Assembly: GCA_004369045.1 (NCBI GenBank)
Contig: ML213514.1
Location: forward strand, 666,596-730,595
Origin: Heliocybe sulcata
Taxonomy: Eukaryota; Basidiomycota; Agaricomycetes; Gloeophyllales; Gloeophyllaceae
Direction: 5' to 3'
Length of the DNA stretch: 64,000 bases
The notes beneath the pieces were generated by a model. The model did no database searches. It was not told the origin of the DNA and saw only the letters and a list, made by a program, of their open reading frames with translations. The first letter of the stretch is position 1; every line of letters starts with the position of its first letter. The translations under genes were made by a program, and so were the position numbers. Of the stretch, positions 46,046 to 57,835 are shown in pieces.

Positions 46046-49000
46046 ACTGTTCATCGTGGACTTCTTGATATTGTACACCTCTGATATCTGTTGTATCTAG
46101 AAGCACTGGAGTTGTATGCTTACTGCCGCAGGACTTGACCCTAGATATTGACGGGTCGTCCCATGTACACCTTGTTGTCCATATATGTTCGTTCATGACA
46201 CCATTACCACCGGGCTTCTCACCAAGCCCTGGAGTCATCTGAATCTGGCCTCAGGCTCAGTGTCCTAGCGGAACGGCTTCGTGGCGGGAAGGCCGTGACC
46301 TTGTCGGTATTATGCGAACGCCGTACTGTCTAGCAAACTCTTGAGCCAGAGTATCCTTATGGGGGGCAATCTCCCGGTTGTCAAGAAATTGACTAGCTCC
46401 TTGTAGCTCTAGCACATTACTCCGGTGTATATACGCCTTCCATGCGCAGAGAGGTGCCACAGGAAGGCCGAAGGCATATAGCGCGACGTGGCATTGAAGC
46501 TTGAAGTACCATGGCCGTCTGTGTCGAGGATAAGCCTATCTAGTAATGATTAATGAAGGTCTGTGTCTTATTCCGAGACACTAGCAGTGGGTCACGCCAA
46601 GTCGGAGGGCCAATGCCGTCGGAGAATCTACCGGGAATCGACATGATGCATACCATATTCTGGTACTTCTCGATGCCGAGGGACGAGCTAGGATAGCACG
46701 CATTTTGAAGTCACACCGAATTTCGGCCTTTAGTATGGCTACGACAGAACCTTGGTAAGGCATCCCGCGACGCGTTAATTGACCTCCGGGCTATTTGAAG
46801 CTTAGAACAAGTCTTCGTAAGTCGGGGCCGCGGGGGCCTACTCCGCACTCTGTTCCTTAGACGTGGGTGCGATCCTTGCGGCGACGAATGTCGATCGAGT
46901 GATGGCAGCGGAGATAGCAGGAGCACGCTACGATCGTTCCGGTCGATTCTGCCACCAGTTCGCATCAAGTGTGAGATTGTCGCAATCGATAATTGTCTAG
47001 CCTTTCCTTGGACAGTTGAGTACTAGTACTCAGGCCGCCATCGAAAAGGTGTTTAAGAGCAGGGACGAGGTTACCCAGATCGGAACAAGTACCGCACCAG
47101 AGGATATTAATCATGCCGACCACCAAAAGCATACCAATCCAGATGGGGATCAGAGACACCTGGATTGCCGAGGAACCGAGCGAGCGACGGCTGGATGTAT
47201 GACGACACACGTCGGCGCCGTCGAATATTTGTCGAGCTTCTCAGCAGATGTAGGATGAGACCTATGGAAGTACGGCCTTCTCCCGAGTTTTATAGTTCCA
47301 GACAGAACAGAGCCCGCACAAACCGGTCAATTGACAGCATGAGTATCCGCCTTCTCGCGCGTCCAAGCCGGTGAGCAATAGACTGGATATTCTATCGCTG
47401 CAACCATAGTCCCGCAAAGGCAACAGCGTCCATACGACCGTGAGCGGCACGTGGGAGGGCCTCCGGCATTGAAACAGTAGACTTGCCGCAGCCCAGCATG
47501 CAGCATGCAGAAGACAGACCATTGAAACCTCGTAAGTGACAGTACTTCGTCAGGCCTCGCGAGATCAATTGCCTAGCCACAAGTCACAAAGATGTTTTGA
47601 CGAGCCTCAGGGGTAGGAATAGCATACAAGCTGTATGCCATTTGTCAAAGGATAGAGCTCGGGTAAAGGAGGTGGCGTACGCACTGTCTTTTCGGCAGAA
47701 ATGTCAGCGTTGTCCAGCGGACATGATCGACATTATTATAGTAAAGCTGAGCCAAGCGCGGATTCGCGGCCTCCGCCTCCGCCACAGCACCTTGAGAGAC
47801 GCGTACTAGTAGCCTGAGCGGCCGTGGCTTTGTCTCTAGAGTAAACTAGACACTAGCGCGTTAGCGTATAACTGGCGTTCATGCATAGATAGGACGGCTC
47901 CTCGGAAATGGCGTCGCTTTGGACTGCGGGCCGCACATAAATTTAGAAGTGTACCGGGAAGCGAGGGCCCACACGCTTAAGGTGGGATATTTACCTTGCA
48001 GAGATTAATGAGGAAAGATCGGCATGGGTGTGCGATGAAGCCGGCCTGGGAGTTGGACGTGGAAGGACGTCAAATGGGTAGACCCGTCATAGTCTGTTCC
48101 ATCACAAGGTCCATGGAGATGGCAAGAATATCTGAGCATGAGCTAGATCGCCGCGGTACTCCCATACAGACGATGTCTGATATTGGGGAGCGACAGTTGT
48201 ATACACTGCGGGAGCCGTAAACCGTGGGTTCAGGCGGAGGATATTACAAAGACCTCCCAGGCAGACGCCATATGGTCCCCTCAGCACAACGAGGATCCGC
48301 TATCGGAGTCTAGCGAGCCTGATGATAGCTCCCGGACGTGGGCACACAGGACAGTCTATCGCTGTGAGTAGGGCGTATGACCACCTCGGGATACCGAGGG
48401 CGCGGGATAACGCAGTACTTGCCTACAGATAGTAATTTCCGGGGTTCAGGCCAGACTGAGTAACAGCAATCGCCTCGACGGTAGGGTATAATGTCTGGTC
48501 GGAACGGTCTTCTATCACCAGAAAGGTAGGTAGGCCAGCACTGCTTAGGCGACATTTGACCAACCGAGAGGTTCCTTTCGAGAATAGTGCACCATGGCTG
48601 TGTCCCTTAGCCAGCGGTAGCACAATGCGAGGTGATTCGGAAGCCAACATGCCACATCTCTCTTGACGAGAGCCGGCGATGTAGCCCCGCAATTGGGACC
48701 TGTGAAACGGCGTCCAGGGTCGGCTTCCCAGACGGGTGTCCGATGCCAAGGGCCGCCTTAGAATCACGTCGTATGCGTCCACCGTCCCAGTAAGCGGACA
48801 TCTGAGTCTCTAGGCTAGAAGCCCATGAACAGGACGCTTGTCAAATCATCCGAAGGAATGCGAGCGATTGCGGTGCCGTCAGTTGCTTCAGCATAGCTCA
48901 AGCTCGAGCAACAGGAAGCTTGAAGTCCTAATCACGCAAGTTATGGCGATCGTAAGACGTTGACAGTTGTGACGGTCTTTAATACATGGCATCTTCCGCA

Positions 49001-49951
49001 TCGAGAACGATTATAGCAGCCACTGCCGCTATGTGTCGTGGAGGCCTTATTAGAGGGCCATGCCTTAAGTACCCCCGCTATGCCGGTTCCAAGGTACGTC
49101 GGAGAAGTGAACCTGAGGCTCCCCGTGTCGGGACCCAGGTTAGAACAAGACTGGACGATGTGACTCGGTGGGAGAAGGTACACAACCGCTGGAGCCTCGA
49201 GGTGAGCTAGAAGGAGATGCCTTGGAATTAATTCGACAAGGTACCACAGAGCGAGTACAATCCAGGGGCTGCGGCCACTGGCTGGGCAGAAGCGTCAGTG
49301 GAGCACTTGGGTCGTCGGAAGTTGCGGCCGTCGCGCTAAGCATCGTCAGCTGCAAAGGTTGAACGTCGATTCCTCGCAGATGGTGCGTCGCCGTCGCCTC
49401 TTCTATTCGTGCCCTGGGGTAAGTGTTTCAGGCCCTTGCGACCCGAGGTCAGCAGTAATATTTATCTTCTTTGGGGCAACGCTGACTTTCGCAGGCGTGT
49501 CCTGCACCGACGGGATCTTGCGGCGCACGGATATGCAGAAACTTTGAGTTGGTGATGGATTAATCATCCTGGAGCAGCGATAGCAATGGGACCTAGAAGT
49601 ACAGAATAGTCAATCGTGCCAGCTGCGGAAGCAAATGATTATTGCAACGTGGGATGCTACTGAACGCCGAATGATTAATCAGCTGCGAGGGTGTGCGAAG
49701 AGAGGGTCATAAAGAGACTGCCGAGATTCGCGCGCGACCCCGCAAGCATGCTGACACCGCCGCGCGATGGGCTACAACACCGGAAGTTCGTCTTCCTTGT
49801 TATGACGTTACGGGAACACTTAGAAGCTTCCTGCTACTAGCACAGGGACGCTTCGATCCAGCCATGCTAATCGCTTAGCGCCGGAGTAACAATATTTTGT
49901 ATATATAATGCACATACTCCCGTGATATCGCCCTCTTCTCTCCGCCAAACC
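46046..49951. other. 3.9-kb block without recognisable genes
   Basis: The longest gene-free stretch in the window. Frames on both strands are short (at most 119 codons, minus strand at 48423-48782), and none shows a family pattern, signal peptide or run of helices that I trust. I found no terminal repeats, tandem arrays or tRNA-like arms. The right end must hold the ALDH promoter, with an AT-rich TATATATAAT near 49900. It may be decayed mobile DNA or hold non-coding RNA. Confidence 0.4.
49897..49908 (+). promoter_or_regulatory. TATA-like box upstream of the ALDH gene
   Basis: TTGTATATATAATG lies about 50 bases before the ATG at 49952, a distance that could suit a core promoter. The only evidence is sequence and position. 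Confidence 0.35.
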
Positions 49952-52480
49952 ATGATCAGAACGCCGGACGCTTCGAAAAACAGTCATCCGAAGGAAGATC
50001 CCAGAGCACCGAATGCTCGCGGGAACGGAAGTCAGAATAAGCAGGCAAACGCTCAAGTAAACAGCTCGACAAATACCACCCTGAAGAACAAATCAAGCGG
50101 TAGGTTGCGGTCAAAGAGGAGCGCTGGCCTGGAGAGGAAGACAACCGGCAGCCTGGAGCCCGAATCAAATAGCAGAAACAATAACGGGATCCTGACACCC
50201 AAGTCAAGCACCAATACACTGCGCAACACGGAGAGTGGTAGCGCCAAACCCACCTCGAACGCGCCGAGCCGGGCAGTGACGCCCGAACCAGAAGTGTTCA
50301 AGTTCACGCCCGTATCGTTCACTGAGGACTTGTACGTCGTCGTCTGCCATATCGGAAAGACACATTACTTACCCATCCATAGCCGTCACACAATCAACGG
50401 TCGAAAAGTCACCTCGGATCAGCACCGCACTGTGTTCAACCCCGCTAACAAGCAAGCCCTCGCCTCAGCACCCGTAGCCGACCGCGCTCAACTCGATGAG
50501 GCCATCGACTCCGCATCTGCCGCCTTCCCCTCGTGGGCCGCCACTCCCATCGAACACCGACAAGCCGCCGTGCGCAAGCTCGGGCAGCTGATCGGGCAGT
50601 TCATGCAGGACTTCAAGGTGCTTCTGACGAAAGAACAGGGCAAGCCGATCGACACGCATTCGTAAGCATGGCCTCCGTAATAAACAGAGTATGTTCAATG
50701 ATATCGATCCAGAGGCTGGGAGCTCGGCGGTGCGGAGTTGTGGTGCTATGGCATCTCGCAGTTGTCTCTGCCCGACGAGACCATCCTAGACGACAACGAA
50801 AGAATCGCGATCGCGCGACATATGCCGTTGGGAGTCGTACGTGCAGTATTATTTAGCGCCGATCAGCCTTCCTAACAAGTTCGTATGCCACTCAGGTAGC
50901 AGCCATTATACCTTGGAAGTAAGCCTCCTGCCTTGCCTTGTATCTGTTTTGGTATTGAGTTTATATCGTAGCTTCCCCGTCTTGCTTCTGATCTGGAAGG
51001 TCGGGCCACCATCTATGATCTAGGCATATTGAACCATCTAACATGAGGCCGACAGATCGCACCCGCGCTGGTCGCCGGAAACACAGTTATCGTGAAACCG
51101 TCACCATTCACGCCGCTCTGCGCACTCAAGTTCGTTGAACTCGCGCAGCAAGTCCTCCCGCCTGGCGTTTTGTCCTGCCTAAATGGCGACGATGATATGT
51201 GCGTGTCTGCCACTTACCAGTCACACAGCAAAGATAGCCGACCGCGTTTTGTGTAGGGGACCATGGCTCACAAGCCATCCAAAGATAGCCAAGGTGGCGT
51301 TCACCGGCTCGACAGCTACCGGTAAGCTCGTCTTGCAGAGCGCTGCTGGCAGCCTCAAACGGGTGACCATGGAGCTCGGCGGCAACGACCCCGCGATTGT
51401 CATGCCAGACGTGAACCCGAAGGCAGTAGCAATGTGTGTCTCTGTGCCATTTGCTGTTAGCACAACATATGTTGACCAGTATATCAGGGACCTCTTCAGG
51501 TGCATGTTCAATAATGCCGGTCAGCTATGCGCCGTAAGTGGGATTAATGAGCCTTGGACAATGTCACGAAGTTGCTCACGAAGTTATGTCCATGGTAGGC
51601 AGCGAAACGGGTTTACATACATGAGAAGATCTACGACCAACTCCGAGACGAGCTTGTGGCCATTGCGCGCCAGGCCAAGGTGGGCGACGGCTTGGACCCA
51701 ACAACCATGGTCGGGCCAATTCAGAACCCCGTACAATACGAGAAAGTCAAGTAAGTCTGCAGGAGACTGCGAGCACCGATCGAGAAGGGCTGAAGAGGTG
51801 CATTCCAGGGGCTTCATCGCCGACTGTAAGGCGAACGGCTACAACTTCGCTGTGGGCGGAGAGGTGGACCTTAACAGCCCCGGTTACTTCATACCAATCA
51901 CCATCATCGACAACCCTCCGGACAATTCAAAGATCGTCCGAGAAGAACGTGAGTTCGCCGTCGTGCTCCTCAAGGGCCGTCACTAAGCGAGGGCGTCTTC
52001 CAGCGTTCGGCCCGATAATCCCTATCATGAAGTGGCGCGACGAGGAGGAGGTCATCCGACGAGCCAGTACGTCTTCCATGGTAGAGATTGGTCATCCGAG
52101 GAGATGCTAAGCTCAGCCACCTGCAGACGATACTGAATACGGCTTAGCGGCTACGATCTGGACAAACGACATAGACAGGGCTAACCGAATGAGTCCCAAG
52201 CTCGACGTCGGGACAGGTAAGCGTGGCGCGGGCTTGTTTGCTTGCTTCCAAGTCTTATCTCCTGCAGTATGGATAAACGACTTCCCCTACATCCACCCAG
52301 CCGCGCCGTTCGCCGGACACAAGGTACGCGATCTCCTCAACTTTGTTTTCTGAGAATTAACGCCGACGCTTATCATGATGACGATAGATGTCCGGGTTCG
52401 GAGTCGAGAACGGGAAGCTCGGCCTACAAGAGTACACTTCCACCCATGTCACCTACCGCAGCAAGACCGTCAAGTATTGA
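49952..52480 (+). CDS. Aldehyde dehydrogenase with disordered N-terminal extension
   Basis: NAD(P)-dependent oxidation of an aldehyde to an acid. After an intron with a GTACGT donor (50332), [18 protein letters not shown] begins the normal fold, followed by [13 protein letters not shown] and [38 protein letters not shown] and [20 protein letters not shown] bind the cofactor. [17 protein letters not shown] carries the general-base Glu and FNNAGQLCA the catalytic Cys. The end is [20 protein letters not shown] then [15 protein letters not shown] with TGA at 52478-52480. Before the fold, about 120 residues rich in Ser, Asn, Thr, Lys and Arg are in frame with no other ATG between, so the extension is probably translated. 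That is unusual for the family. The substrate is uncertain; the sequence resembles fungal semialdehyde and betaine aldehyde dehydrogenases. Many short introns are present. Confidence 0.92.
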
Positions 52481-52701
52481 ATGGAAGCGCCTCTGGATCT
52501 GCATATATGATTTACAACTATTATCTGGATTGATTACCGACTAATTATAATAGTGAGTGTACGGTCCTTTCACATGTATGAGTCGCTACGTACCTAGTGC
52601 TTGCCTATGTTTATTCGCTCAATCCGGAGCGTGACGAGAATCAGACCAGTGAAAACGTGGAAAACAAGAAAGAGTAACAATGAAGTCAGGCCCCGGGTAG
52701 C

Positions 52702-53805
52702 TCATATATCTAGGTCCTCCAGCCGACCCACTTGTCTGGGAATGGAGACAAAAACGTCAGCGGGACACGATTGGAGGAGAGGGAACGGACTGACCTGTCC
52801 CGCACAGCTTCCTGCCACCGCTGGAGCTTTGCAATCTCGTTCACCTGGAAGCCGAATATCTTTGGACGATACCTATCAGCCTTCAATGCAGCAGCTGCGG
52901 TGCTGACACCCTCGCCAACGCCCTCTGTAACGCTCCCCTCCAGCTCCTCACGTGCTCTACGGCCCGGTGCGACTCTCCTTCCTTCGGATGACTGCCCAGC
53001 AGACACGTCCGGGGGCCCGCTCTTGGGTGGGATGAGATGCGGGTAGACGAGGAAAAGGAGGTGCGGGAAGGAGGTGCCGAAGTACGCTCCATCGATGGAC
53101 CCGTGCCGTGAGGATTTAGGAGAGTAGAGATCTTCACAGCGTGCACAGTACAGCTTCACGGATTTCTCATAGGGGAGGTCCGTCAGGCCGACGGGGAGAA
53201 GCGGCTGCGATTGGCAGAGGACGCGAGGGCAGCGGCCGAAGTCGGCTTTCTTGTATTTCTCAAGCTGTGGTTGGGAGGCATGGCTTGGTCAGTCTGGCAG
53301 CGGTAATGAGGGCGTGCCGCATACCATTTTGGCAAGACCTCTTGCTGTCACAATCCAGCGCGCGTGAATCAGTCCGTATAATAGCCGTGCCTGCACGTCT
53401 AACGACCCTCTCAACTCATCTTGGATATCGTCGTCTGATTCTGGAAGTTATGGCCATAAGTATATTCCGGAAAACAATACAACTCACCCAGATTGTCTGT
53501 GATCAAGTCCAAGGCTTGACCATAGTTCGTCACTTCCGTGTTCAGACCCGTGAGATTGAATCGATCAAGAATGTAGTCCTCCTCAACCTCGCAGAAGTAT
53601 TCATTGCCTTTGGATGAGAGGAACCATGATATCCACTGGTAACGCGCGTCAAATCAGAACGTGCTCATCAAGTTGGACAGCTAAGACGCCCACTGTACTG
53701 CGTGGTTGTTGAGCACATCCATATCGCACGAGGGTGAACCGGCACGTACTTTGAATAATCCGAATCTGAGCCTGTTGATAGTTCCTCCACTGCACGTCGA
53801 AGCAT
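52702..53805 (-). CDS. Casein kinase II regulatory (beta) subunit
   Basis: CK2 beta dimerises and carries two catalytic alpha subunits, steering substrate choice. [20 protein letters not shown] and [20 protein letters not shown] open the family fold. [20 protein letters not shown] and GLAKM follow. [19 protein letters not shown] plus [20 protein letters not shown] hold the four zinc-binding Cys. [20 protein letters not shown] is a signature. An insert of about 45 residues, rich in Gly, Ser and Glu, separates this from [20 protein letters not shown]. After a last intron the end reads [11 protein letters not shown] with TGA at 52702-52704. The first exon is probably [19 protein letters not shown] from ATG 53805, but its phase does not join cleanly to the next exon, so the 5' end is provisional. 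Confidence 0.93.
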
Positions 53806-54289
53806 CGTAATCAGTCAGGAAGTCAACGAGCCCGGTCGACTGGCCAGCAACTGACTCTACTGCAAACGCGCAAAGCAGACGCTATGGTCGGTGGCAAGCC
53901 TGAGCGACTTGTGGCCACAAGTTTCTATTTCCTTAACTAATAAACGTTTTAAACGGCTAATCTATTGATTAAAAATCCACAATGTCATAATTTGTCTCGT
54001 TGCCATTCACTCACCATTTCCAGCATTGCATCTGATTGATCTAGCAATGATGTAGTTACATACCCAGCAGAAAAATGCGTATAATTGTGTGGTATACGCG
54101 GACATATGCGAGCTCTGGCAGGCGTTTCGCAATGCTTGTGGTTTTCTGTTATTTATGACAATTCTATAACCGGTTCTTTACATGCCGAAACTCTTTTTGC
54201 CCCAGGTTCCCTCAATTCCTATCTATTTGCCTTTGTTAGTGTCTTAAATCGTTTAGGTTTTACAGTGCTTATGTTACACCAAGTATGAA
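53806..54289. other. AT-richer spacer before the MITE
   Basis: About 480 bases, AT-rich around 53930-54000 and 54230-54290. A 67-codon frame at 54085-54288 matches no family. It may be flanking relic sequence of mobile DNA. The CK2 beta promoter should lie at the left end. Confidence 0.35.
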
Positions 54290-54291
54290 TA

Positions 54292-54445
54292 GAGTGTATT
54301 CACTAGGTTATTTACCGGAGAATTTGAGGAATACGGCTGCACGCGTTTTGGCATAAGATGACGCACCGGCTGGCTGGAGCTCTGGAACAGCCCCACTCTA
54401 TTCCATAACTACAAAATCCTGGTAAATAACGTAGCGAATACACTC
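54292..54445. mobile_element. 154-bp MITE flanked by TA
   Basis: The ends are inverted repeats of about 25 bases: GAGTGTATTCACTAGGTTAT on the left and its reverse complement with two substitutions on the right. TA lies directly outside both ends (54290-54291 and 54446-54447), as expected for Tc1/mariner-type insertion. There is no coding capacity. Two substitutions in the arms suggest moderate age. It sits between CK2 beta and the tiny spliced gene. Confidence 0.8.
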
Positions 54446-54447
54446 TA

Positions 54448-54842
54448 ATGAGAGATTTTGGATTGTCATTACACTGCATGTTGTTTGGTATCCTCGGACA
54501 GAACACAACATCAGCAAATCCTCCCACGGCTGGTAGTGACTTGCAGTACTTACCATACTTTGATCAGACTCGTAGACATGGTAATCGGTGATCAGCCGAT
54601 GGTAATAACATAGTCAGACTTACACAAATTGTCAGCTTCACAGGTCTTGCGGAGGTCTTGTCAGTGATGGCCATACCTCCGCCATATCTTTCTAAAGATA
54701 CTACCCTAGCAACTGGCAACGTCTGACTGATGGGCCGAGATCACGTGCATGTTCGGAAGGTCGTCGCTTATAAACTGAACTCGTCCTCTCTCACTCGGTA
54801 TCTTCTCCTTCGCCCTCTCTCTCACTTAGCATCTTTTTTTCC
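54448..54842. promoter_or_regulatory. Promoter region of the tiny spliced gene
   Basis: CTTATAAACTG at about 54768-54778 is a TATA-like box. It is followed by a CT-rich run (TCCTCTCTCACTCGG, then CCCTCTCTCTCACTT) that ends just before the first ATG at 54843. The CT-rich block with ATG following is a common fungal transcription start layout. An NGATCACGTGC site at 54739 contains CACGTG-like sequence (an E-box). Confidence 0.45.
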
Positions 54843-54919
54843 ATGCTCCGCTTGGTAAGTACTGGTCCTTCCTCGGTATGCCGCTGTCACTCATCTGACC
54901 GTCTTAGACTTTTTCATGA
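54843..54919 (+). promoter_or_regulatory. Seven-codon uORF overlapping the next start (ATGA)
   Basis: Exon 54843-54854 followed by 54908 onward encodes MLRLTFS and TGA. The intron has GTAAGT and TTAG ends. The TGA (54917-54919) overlaps the ATG (54916-54918) of the downstream frame as ATGA. Such an overlap can couple termination to re-initiation. The idea depends on the spliced model. Confidence 0.4.
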
Positions 54920-55153
54920 TCGGGTCACAGACTGCACGGGTAAGTTATCAATAGCCGGTTTCGGGTTCATCCATTCTGACGCGTACTGTTCAATAGGCCG
55001 CCCGCACTGTCAAGTCTGAGATGTGGAGTGTTTGGAAGGAATGGGGTTTCTGTTTGCCGGGGTGAGTACTTTGTGCTTTGCATAATATTGTTGGGCATCA
55101 TGCTAAATAGATTGACAGCATTCATCCCTTGCTCAAGCATATTGATGGAGTAA
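54916..55153 (+). CDS. 43-residue spliced hypothetical protein
   Basis: Three coding exons (54916-54939, 54997-55061, 55111-55153), after a non-coding or uORF exon, join in frame to MIGSQTARAARTVKSEMWSV plus WKEWGFCLPG and LTAFIPCSSILME, with TAA at 55151-55153. All three introns have GTAAGT or GTGAGT donors and AG acceptors and are 49-57 bases long, normal for this genome. The frame stays open across all joins, which is hard to get by chance. No family is recognised. There is a Trp-rich centre (MWSVWKEWGF) that could be an amphipathic helix. The real product might instead be a spliced non-coding RNA. Confidence 0.45.
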
Positions 55154-55583
55154 TGTGTTGCGAGTGGGCCACGGCGGCGTTTGCTACTTGTAAAATAATG
55201 TGTCTATAGTTAACTGCAGTAATAAATATAATTATCATGACCATTATTGCACTGTTGTGGAAGGCCACTCGATAATCCAAATAAATATCTGGTTTGTTGC
55301 AAGTACTGCAGTTTTCTCGCAATCTGCACAAGACTGACAGGTCTTGTACATATTTCCGACGTCTGACAAGTTATCCCACCGGCATGTAATCACTTGTCAT
55401 TGACCCGTAAGACTGATACATATTTTACATATGGTACCTATGACAATCAATTACCACCGGATGGTCATAACCGGCCGAATTTGCTGATGTCAACGTGTCG
55501 GCAAAGCCCGCAGCCCACGTGGGCCCGTGTTCGAGGTTCTACCAAGCGCTAGCCACACCGCCGTCAAAGGCGACGTCGTCGAC
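55154..55583. other. Spacer before the F-box gene
   Basis: About 430 bases, AT-rich on the left and GC-richer near the F-box start. Direct short motifs such as GACTTGTC variants and CAGTAATA occur, but no repeat structure is convincing. The F-box promoter should lie here. Confidence 0.4.
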
Positions 55584-57263
55584 ATGCACCAATGCTTGAC
55601 TATCGCAGAGGTCCTCGATCACATCTTCGCACACATTCCTGTCTCGGGGAACCGTGTCAGTCTCGCAACTGTTTGTCACGCCTTCAGTGAACCCGCACTG
55701 AAAATCCTGTGGCGGGATGTCTCTCTATGGACGCTAGTCGTACACACAATACCGACATCGATACTGGATGTTTCTGAGATTACAATGTCTCGGGAAAATG
55801 GCTCGACTACTGTGGAATGCGTTGCGGTATGTGATCGTATTCATTTCCAGGTGAAGTGCTGTCCCTCAAGGCGCGATTCTGCATAGCGCTTGATTCGTCC
55901 TCCTCGTCCCGAAGAGATGGACCGACTCGTGTATTACGCATCCTTCGTTCGATCTCTCAAAGTGTGTGGTAGCTATCGGAAGGGCAAGTACATGTACCCC
56001 ATGAAATTGGACCCATCGATCTTTGATGCTCTCTCGTTCCTACAACGACCAACTCTTCCCAGCCTTAGGTGTCTATCTATTTCGTACTTGCCAGGCTGGA
56101 TGTGTGGATATATCGACATCTTCCTTGTGCCGGACATCCGGAGACTTGTGTTTAGCATGCCGGCAAATGATCAAACTTGTATCCCGCTTATGGCACAGAT
56201 ACGACGCTCCTGCGAGCATGTTGAAGCCTTAGAACTGAGGAACCTCTCACACTCCCAAGAGGAGTTCCAAAGGGTGCATGAATTCATTGGCTCTTTCGGC
56301 CACATCCGTCAACTGGACTACATGCATATCTACCCAGACGATGCCCTCTTGCACATGTTGGCTGGAATTCCCACTTTGGAAGATCTCAAGCTCTCTCTGA
56401 GTGCACTTGGCTTGGATATGCCAATTCTTGGACTACAACTTCGACATGCCAGGTGTTTCCAGTTCTTGAAGATGCTCGAAGTAACCAGCCCCAAACTGTC
56501 ATACATCGAGCCCCTGCTGTCTATGGTCCAATCTGCGCCATTGGAGCACTTGGCATTGAAGTGCACCTGGCCTCAGGTCGATCAACTGCGATCAAATGAG
56601 CACTATGTGTTTCAGACACTCACAGTCTTGAAGTTGACATCTCCCTCGGTCAACGTGAGCGATACTTTGTTAACCCGCGTGACCCTGTCCCGTTTAGAAC
56701 AACTACATATCCAGAGCACAGACTTCCTCGAGGACTCCCTATCCACGGTCTCCGCGACCTGTTCTCCCTCGTCCCTGAAGTGCCTGGATATTGAACATAC
56801 GTATGATGCTACAGGGCCCGCGATTCCTGTCGACTCTATGATCCGACCGCTCCTCGCATTTCATCGCATAGAGCATCTGCGCCTGACTTCGCGGAAGACA
56901 TTCAAAATAAGCGACAAGACTCTGGAGGAGTTCGCCCTTTCCTGGCCGCACCTGAAATGTGTCTACATTGTCACGGGCACGGACAGGAATGCCTCAAGCA
57001 TCACATTCAAGGGCATCGCCAACCTCGCGTTCCACTGTCCATACTTGGAACACATAACACTTCCCGTGAACGTCACTCGTGCGCCTACCATCGAAGAGCT
57101 GGGGTGCCAGAATGCACATGGCAATAGCAGCGTCAAGGAGCTTGATTTCCGCTCTTCTCCCTTACCCGTGGAGTGCATCGAGGAGGTGGCCTCTGTGCTC
57201 CGCCACGTCTTTCCGGCATTCCAGACGATAAGCATAGGACCATCGATATTCGAGATTTACTAG
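55584..57263 (+). CDS. F-box and leucine-rich-repeat-like protein
   Basis: F-box proteins link targets to SCF ubiquitin ligases. The first exon, 55584-55826, starts MHQCLTIAEVLDHIFAHIPV, then RVSLATVCHAFSEPALKILW and RDVSLWTLV: a typical basidiomycete F-box helix set. An intron ending in GCATAG at 55886 joins to RLIRPPRPEEMDRLVYYASF and VRSLKVCGS. The rest, to TAG at 57261-57263, is a run of LRR-like segments (for example LPSLRCLSISYLPGWMCGYI, LEHLALKCTWPQVDQLRS and VFQTLTVLKLTSPSVNVSDT). About 540 residues in total. The family is greatly expanded in mushrooms and its targets are mostly unknown. A GTG at 55527 is in frame upstream but is not a likely start. Confidence 0.88.
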
Positions 57264-57835
57264 GCTTGATTTGGGAGAAGCAGGTATACTCTGGGGTAAG
57301 AAGATCAGATAACAGGCTTTGTCCTTCTACGTTTGTACTTACGACCTACGCATCATCTTTGCTAGTGCCAGACTGTCCCGGTGCATGTTACCTTGCGACC
57401 AGCAAGGCATGTCAGAATTGAAATTCGAAGAATTGCTGATTTATTTGTCTCTATTTATTTTTTGTATGGTAGCTAGCGCCACAGCATCGTGGCGTCGTCG
57501 GTCGAATAAATCATTCAAGCTTCAAGCCAGAAAAGATCCAGCTTGAGTCTATGTAGTCATATTATTATTGAAGTAAATGGCCGCGGAAATATGAGGGTTA
57601 CAATGTCCTTGCCCTAGAGAAATAAAGTGTGTAAAGGAATAGTTGTGTGCAAAGGACCGGTCGATGACTGTAGTGTTTCAATAATCCGCAATCTTAACCC
57701 GCTACCACGTCGGCCCGGACACACCATAGCGATTGCTCCTCCTCGCCTGATTTCTATCGCCAATAAAGCTGTCGAATCGATTCGCTACGTCTCTTGTTGG
57801 TAATTGACCGTATGCGGTGAAATTCTGTACCTGGA
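57264..57835. other. Spacer between the F-box gene and GUP1
   Basis: About 570 bases with the F-box 3' flank and GUP1 promoter. A 75-codon frame at 57319-57546 is probably by chance. AT-rich 57420-57600. No gene or repeat is seen. Confidence 0.45.
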
